Below are positions 5,192-7,883 of a stretch of 7,883 nt of DNA, piece after piece. The stretch comes from Candidatus Omnitrophota bacterium (GTDB lineage Bacteria > Omnitrophota > Gorgyraeia > Gygaellales > Profunditerraquicolaceae). Both the position numbers and the translations under genes were made by a program. The DNA is taken from contig JAQUMS010000043.1 of NCBI GenBank assembly GCA_028717985.1, positions 1 to 7,883 on the forward strand, written 5' to 3'. Under the pieces are notes generated by a model, which was given only the letters and a program-made list of their open reading frames with translations, made no database searches and was not told the origin of the DNA. The first letter of the stretch is position 1. Every line of letters begins with the position of its first letter.

Positions 5192-5249
5192 ATCTCGAAA
5201 GTAATTCACTGCGTAGATTTGTTCCAAATTTACTTGTAACTTTCGAGAT
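5192..5249. repeat. Type A hairpin, copy 2
   Basis: The outer arms ATCTCGAAAGT (5192-5202) and ACTTTCGAGAT (5239-5249) are a perfect 11-bp match. Their sequence is unrelated to the copy 1 outer stem. The inner stem GTAGATTT (5213-5220) with AAATTTAC (5226-5233) has one G-U pair. The internal loop again has CACTGC on the 5' side and TTG on the 3' side. Confidence 0.8.
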
Positions 5250-5263
5250 TAATTCGCAGGCGC

Positions 5264-5286
5264 CCCGCCAAAGAGACAATGGCGGG
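5264..5286. repeat. Short palindrome, copy 2 position
   Basis: CCCGCCA (5264-5270) pairs with TGGCGGG (5280-5286) around a 9-base loop, AAGAGACAA. It takes the same place between A and B as the CTACCGGTAG palindrome of the first module but shares no sequence with it. Confidence 0.7.
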
Positions 5287-5288
5287 CT

Positions 5289-5320
5289 ACACTTTATGTT
5301 CACTGCGTTCCATAAAGTGT
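5289..5320. repeat. Type B hairpin, copy 2
   Basis: ACACTTTATG (5289-5298) pairs exactly with CATAAAGTGT (5311-5320) around the 12-base loop TTCACTGCGTTC. The loop-proximal ends TTATG and CATAA equal those of copy 1, while the distal part of the stem differs and is still complementary. Confidence 0.8.
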
Positions 5321-5337
5321 CTGCTCATTAAAGGTAT

Positions 5338-5395
5338 ACTCCTTGCTTAAGCATCCTAAAAATCTCTACGATATTTTTAGGATAAGCTGCGGAGT
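5338..5395. repeat. A-like hairpin at the start of the third, partial module
   Basis: The core ATCCTAAAAAT (5353-5363) with ATTTTTAGGAT (5373-5383) is a perfect 11-bp stem with a 9-base loop. GCTT (5345-5348) with AAGC (5384-5387) and ACTCC (5338-5342) with GGAGT (5391-5395) add outer pairs. The ACTCC/GGAGT ends match the outer ends of A copy 1, and GGAGTTAA follows in both (5100-5107 and 5391-5398). Confidence 0.7.
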
Positions 5396-5427
5396 TAAAT
5401 TTCCCGACGATAGTCGGGAAAATTTAA
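5395..5427. repeat. Hairpin abutting the ribosome binding site of the second PilZ gene
   Basis: TTAAATTTCCCGAC (5395-5408) pairs with the segment 5413-5427 around the loop GATA, 14 pairs with one bulged A. The 3' arm ends in TTTAA, and its final AA is also the first two bases of the AAGGAGG site, so folding could affect ribosome access. It sits in the short-palindrome position of the third module. Confidence 0.75.
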
Positions 5428-5432
5428 GGAGG
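5426..5432 (+). promoter_or_regulatory. Perfect Shine-Dalgarno sequence for the PilZ-hom-thrC genes
   Basis: AAGGAGG at 5426-5432 is the strongest ribosome binding site in the window. It stands 5 bases before GTG 5438, 8 before GTG 5441 and 14 before ATG 5447. The spacing supports one of the two GTG codons as start. Downstream hom and thrC have no comparable site and probably depend on this one through overlaps. Confidence 0.8.
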
Positions 5433-5437
5433 ACAAA

Positions 5438-5797
5438 GTGGTGTACATGGGCCCTGAAAGAAGAAAATTGCCTAGAGTCAGTACTAAATTTATGGTTTCT
5501 TACAGGATACTGGAAGAGGCGGAGAAAGTAGATTTGACGCAGACGAAAAATATCAGCGTTGGAGGTATGCTTTTGACCACAAACAAGTATTTCCCGCCCG
5601 GCACAAAACTTGTTTTAGAAATCAGGCTTCCGATTGATCCTATTCCGATTATGCTGATTGGCAAAGTGATTGAATCAAGCGAAGTTACGCGCAATTTGAT
5701 TTATGATACCAGGATTGAATTTCTGGCAGTTGATGAGAACCATCGCCGGCTTTTGGGCCAGACTGTTGAATATTTCGGCAAAAAGGGAAAATCGTAA
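5438..5797 (+). CDS. PilZ domain protein (second; probable c-di-GMP receptor)
   Basis: This 119-residue protein is a single PilZ domain. ERRKLPR carries RxxxR (Arg9 and Arg13), NISVGG (38-43) is the [D/N]xSxxG motif, and YDTRIEF near residue 92 is the usual closing strand. No transmembrane segment, signal peptide or output domain is seen. The start is GTG 5438, or GTG 5441, which has the better spacing of 8 bases from the AAGGAGG site; ATG 5447 is too far. Its TAA stop shares a base with the hom ATG (5797), so it leads a coupled PilZ-hom-thrC unit. It is clearly different in sequence from the PilZ protein at 3473-3859. A link between c-di-GMP and threonine synthesis is only suggested by this arrangement. 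Confidence 0.87.
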   Translation: MVYMGPERRKLPRVSTKFMVSYRILEEAEKVDLTQTKNISVGGMLLTTNKYFPPGTKLVLEIRLPIDPIPIMLIGKVIESSEVTRNLIYDTRIEFLAVDENHRRLLGQTVEYFGKKGKS

Positions 5798-7092
5798 TGA
5801 AAAAAATTACTGTGGGGTTAATAGGATTTGGAACGGTAGGATCCGGGGTTGTTAAAATACTGAGGGAGAAGAAAAAGCTCCTGAGTGAGAAAATCGGTAT
5901 TGAAATTTCAGTTAAGAAAATTGCCGATAAGGATATTTCCGCGAAACGGAATATCAAGGTTGACAGCGGATTATTGACCGCTAAAGCCCAGGATGTACTT
6001 GATGATCCCCAGATCGATATAGTGGTTGAACTTATCGGAGGGATTAATCCCGCGAAGGATTTTATTATCCGTGCGTTAAAACAGGGGAAAAACGTTGTTA
6101 CCGCGAATAAAGCTTTGCTCGCGCAGGATGGCAAGGAATTATTCGCTCTCGCGAGAGATTGCAATAAAAATATCTATTTTGAGGCGTCGGTTGGAGCTGG
6201 TATCCCGATCATCAAGGCTTTGCGTGAAGGGTTAGTGGCGAATAATTTCAATGATGTATTCGGTATTCTTAACGGGACTTCAAATTATATTTTGTCCCAG
6301 ATGTCTGATAATAATTATACGTTCCAAAAAGCTCTTGCGGAAGCCCAGGCTAAAGGTTTTGCCGAAAAGGATCCCACATTAGATATTGAAGGCATTGATT
6401 CAGCGCATAAATTAATACTTTTAACATATTTATGTTTCGGCAGGTTTGTTGATCTTAAGGATATTTTTCTGGAAGGTATCTCAAACGTTTCTCTCGACGA
6501 TATTAATTACGCCAAAGAGCTTGGTTTTGAAATTAAACTGCTTGCTATCGCTAAAAAGGAAAATGACAGCCTTGATGTCAGGGTTCATCCCACATTGGTA
6601 CCGGAATCTCACCTTCTTTCTCAGGTTACCGGGGTTAATAACGCGATCCACGTTTCTTCCGATCTGGCGGGAGAATTATTGTTTTATGGACCGGGTGCCG
6701 GGCAGTTATCCGCGGCATCGGCCGTGGTAGCGGATATTGTCGATCTTACACAGGACCTAAAAGCGGGATTGTTCAGGCCCACGTTAAACGCTGTTGCGGA
6801 TCCGGCGATCACCCGCCTATGCCGTATTGATGAAATTGAAAGCCGGTATTATATCAGGTTTATGACATCGGATCAGCCCGGGGTTCTCGCCAAGATCGCC
6901 GGAATTTTAGCAAAATCCAATATCAGTATCGCTTCAGTCACGCAAAAAGAAAAACGCAAGGCGCAGGTTGTTCCGATTGTTATGGTTATACACGGCGCAA
7001 AAGAAAAAGATTTGCGTGCGGCATTAAACATGATCGATAAGATGAGCGTGATTAAACAAAAATCCGTTGCTATCCGGATAGAAGAAGAATGA
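5797..7092 (+). CDS. hom: Homoserine dehydrogenase with C-terminal ACT domain
   Basis: Hom reduces aspartate 4-semialdehyde to homoserine with NAD(P)H, the branch point toward threonine and methionine. The 431-residue length matches monofunctional bacterial enzymes without a fused aspartokinase. Seen in order: Rossmann loop GFGTVG (10-15), TANKALLA (102-109), EASVGAGIPI (129-138), GILNGTSNYIL (156-166), KDPTLDIEGIDSAHK (191-205) with the catalytic pair probably Asp201 and Lys205, and GPGAGQLSAASAVVADI (298-314). An ACT domain follows from about residue 351, including RFMTSDQPGVLAKIAGIL. ACT domains in this family usually mediate threonine feedback, so allosteric inhibition is likely. ATG 5797 overlaps the PilZ stop by one base, and the stop overlaps the thrC start (ATGA), showing tight coupling. 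Nothing appears missing. Confidence 0.97.
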   Translation: MKKITVGLIGFGTVGSGVVKILREKKKLLSEKIGIEISVKKIADKDISAKRNIKVDSGLLTAKAQDVLDDPQIDIVVELIGGINPAKDFIIRALKQGKNVVTANKALLAQDGKELFALARDCNKNIYFEASVGAGIPIIKALREGLVANNFNDVFGILNGTSNYILSQMSDNNYTFQKALAEAQAKGFAEKDPTLDIEGIDSAHKLILLTYLCFGRFVDLKDIFLEGISNVSLDDINYAKELGFEIKLLAIAKKENDSLDVRVHPTLVPESHLLSQVTGVNNAIHVSSDLAGELLFYGPGAGQLSAASAVVADIVDLTQDLKAGLFRPTLNAVADPAITRLCRIDEIESRYYIRFMTSDQPGVLAKIAGILAKSNISIASVTQKEKRKAQVVPIVMVIHGAKEKDLRAALNMIDKMSVIKQKSVAIRIEEE

Positions 7093-7883
7093 TGACAAAA
7101 AAAGAAAATTGCATGTATAAGGGGCTAATTGAAAAATACCGGAAATATCTGCCTGTTACGGTAAAAACTCCGATTATTTCTTTGGTTGAGGGGAATACCC
7201 CGTTGGTTTACGCGAAGTATTTCAGTGAAATTCTTGGACCGGGAGTGGAAGTTTATTTGAAATATGAGGGGCTGAATCCCACAGGTTCGTTTAAGGATCG
7301 CGGAATGACAATGGCGATTTCAAAGGCCTGTGAAGACGGATCCAAGGCGGTTATTTGCGCTTCTACCGGCAACACGTCAGCGTCCGCGGCGGCCTATTCG
7401 GCACGTGCCGGTTTAAAATGCATTGTTTTAATTCCAGAAGGCGCGATCGCCTTAGGAAAATTAAGCCAGGCTATGATACATGGAGCCACGGTTTTAGCAG
7501 TTCAGGGCAATTTTGACGACGCGTTAAATCTGGTTAAAGAGATTTCGGCACAATATCCGATTACTCTTGTTAATTCTCTTAATCCCTACAGGATCGAAGG
7601 GCAGAAAACGGGAAGTTTTGAAATTTGCGATTCTTTACATGAAGCTCCTGATTTTCAGGTTATGCCGGTAGGGAACGCGGGAAATATTACCGCGTATTGG
7701 AAGGGATATAAAGAATATAAAAAAGCGGGAATGATTAAAAAATTGCCCGTTATGGCTGGTTTTCAGGCTGAAGGCGCGGCTCCCATTGTCAGGAAACATC
7801 CTATTGCCGCTCCTGAGACAATTGCCACGGCTATTCGTATAGGAAATCCCGCGAGCTGGAAACAGGCGGAGGCGGCCCGTGAT
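7089..7883 (+). CDS. thrC: Threonine synthase (3' truncated by window edge)
   Basis: ThrC is a PLP enzyme converting O-phosphohomoserine to threonine. The visible 265 residues run to the last base; a full Bacillus-type enzyme is about 350 residues, so roughly a quarter is missing. Motifs include EGNTPL (34-39), NPTGSFKDRG (63-72) with the PLP-binding Lys69, CASTGNTSASAAAY (90-103), and the phosphate-binding loop VGNAGN (194-199). NSLNPYRIEGQKT (162-174) is also typical of the shorter threonine synthase class. The start is ATG 7089, overlapping the hom stop, or ATG 7092 directly after. Only a weak GAAG precedes it, so translation is probably coupled to hom. A thrB homoserine kinase is required between Hom and ThrC and is not in this window. 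Confidence 0.96.
   Translation, partial: MMTKKENCMYKGLIEKYRKYLPVTVKTPIISLVEGNTPLVYAKYFSEILGPGVEVYLKYEGLNPTGSFKDRGMTMAISKACEDGSKAVICASTGNTSASAAAYSARAGLKCIVLIPEGAIALGKLSQAMIHGATVLAVQGNFDDALNLVKEISAQYPITLVNSLNPYRIEGQKTGSFEICDSLHEAPDFQVMPVGNAGNITAYWKGYKEYKKAGMIKKLPVMAGFQAEGAAPIVRKHPIAAPETIATAIRIGNPASWKQAEAARD

Larger units (their letters stand above)
5016..5427. repeat. Hairpin array: composite palindromic module in about 2.5 copies, filling the tRNA-Pro to PilZ spacer
   Basis: The 466-base gap 4972-5437 has no believable gene. From 5016 on it is nearly continuous inverted repeats, itemised below. The order is long two-part hairpin (A), short palindrome, simple hairpin (B): A 5046-5104, palindrome 5110-5129, B 5131-5179; then A 5192-5249, palindrome 5264-5286, B 5289-5320; then an A-like hairpin 5338-5395 and a palindrome 5395-5427. 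Linkers recur: TTAATTC after each full A (5104-5110, 5249-5255) and TCATTAAGG or TCATTAAAGG after each B (5180-5188, 5325-5334). CACTGCGT appears three times (5061, 5207, 5301). The shared A motif repeats at a distance of 146 bases. A weak stem (CGCC 4997-5000 with GGCG 5006-5009) lies just before the array. Confidence 0.8.

Noticed and set aside
5046..5320. CRISPR array
   Set aside because: Repeated pieces are palindromes of differing sequence with short conserved linkers. There are no uniform direct repeats with unique spacers and no cas genes.
5143..5331. 62-residue open frame on the + strand inside the hairpin array
   Set aside because: It runs through both arms of several hairpins, has no ribosome binding site, and its apparent internal similarity comes from the repeated DNA motifs.
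5338..5437. T-box, threonine attenuator or known riboswitch before PilZ-hom-thrC
   Set aside because: No T-box core sequence, no threonine-rich leader peptide and no terminator T-tract are visible. Only a speculative ribosome-site pairing remains, reported as a finding.
5343..5531. 62-residue open frame overlapping the second PilZ gene
   Set aside because: It reads through the A-like hairpin and into the PilZ gene in another frame. The PilZ frame has a perfect ribosome binding site and clear motifs.
5685..6164. 159-residue minus-strand frame
   Set aside because: It is antisense to the PilZ-hom junction, where both + strand genes have clear conserved motifs.

Overview
The window reads as a chromosomal segment of a free-standing bacterial genome with moderate GC and compact, overlapping genes, all on the + strand. 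The gene content is ordinary housekeeping metabolism: vitamin B6, acyl carrier protein activation, NAD(P)HX repair, phospholipid precursor and threonine synthesis. It also has tRNAs, two c-di-GMP-type PilZ proteins and an archaeal-looking thymidylate synthase homologue. This mix, with many short perfect palindromes between genes, would fit an uncultured Gram-negative lineage such as Omnitrophota or a relative. That placement is inference from gene style only; no rRNA or marker protein was compared. No phage, transposase, CRISPR or defence gene is visible.

Layout. Bases 2-118 are the end of a tiny membrane protein resembling only the N-terminal anchor of YbbR/CdaR. It is followed by pdxJ (123-836), acpS (844-1209) and nnrD (1169-2020), a tightly packed run that probably forms one operon. 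Bases 2021-2335 hold no convincing gene but contain several inverted repeats. Next come tRNA-Thr(TGT), tRNA-Tyr(GTA) and tRNA-Gly(TCC), with a good sigma70-type promoter before tRNA-Tyr. The tRNA order equals the E. coli thrU-tyrU-glyT part of the tufB operon, but thrT and tufB are absent here.

Bases 2714-4869 carry a ThyA-family protein, a PilZ protein and gpsA, with PilZ and gpsA overlapping by four bases, followed by tRNA-Pro(GGG) at 4897-4971. Bases 4972-5437 have no gene. They are almost entirely a chain of hairpins arranged as a composite module repeated about two and a half times at a spacing of about 145 bases. Stem sequences differ between copies but stay self-complementary, while loops and linkers are conserved. 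The last hairpin ends on a perfect AAGGAGG ribosome binding site for a second PilZ gene (5438-5797). That gene overlaps hom (5797-7092), which overlaps the truncated thrC (7089-7883).

How the genes work together. Hom and ThrC act in the aspartate-to-threonine branch; no thrB is seen, and it may lie outside the window. GpsA supplies glycerol 3-phosphate and AcpS supplies active acyl carrier protein, so both serve membrane lipid synthesis. The two PilZ genes are each translationally joined to a biosynthetic enzyme, which hints at co-expression of second-messenger binding proteins with metabolism. The most unusual items are the hairpin array and the ThyA homologue, which keeps the catalytic residues but lacks the phosphate-binding arginine pair.
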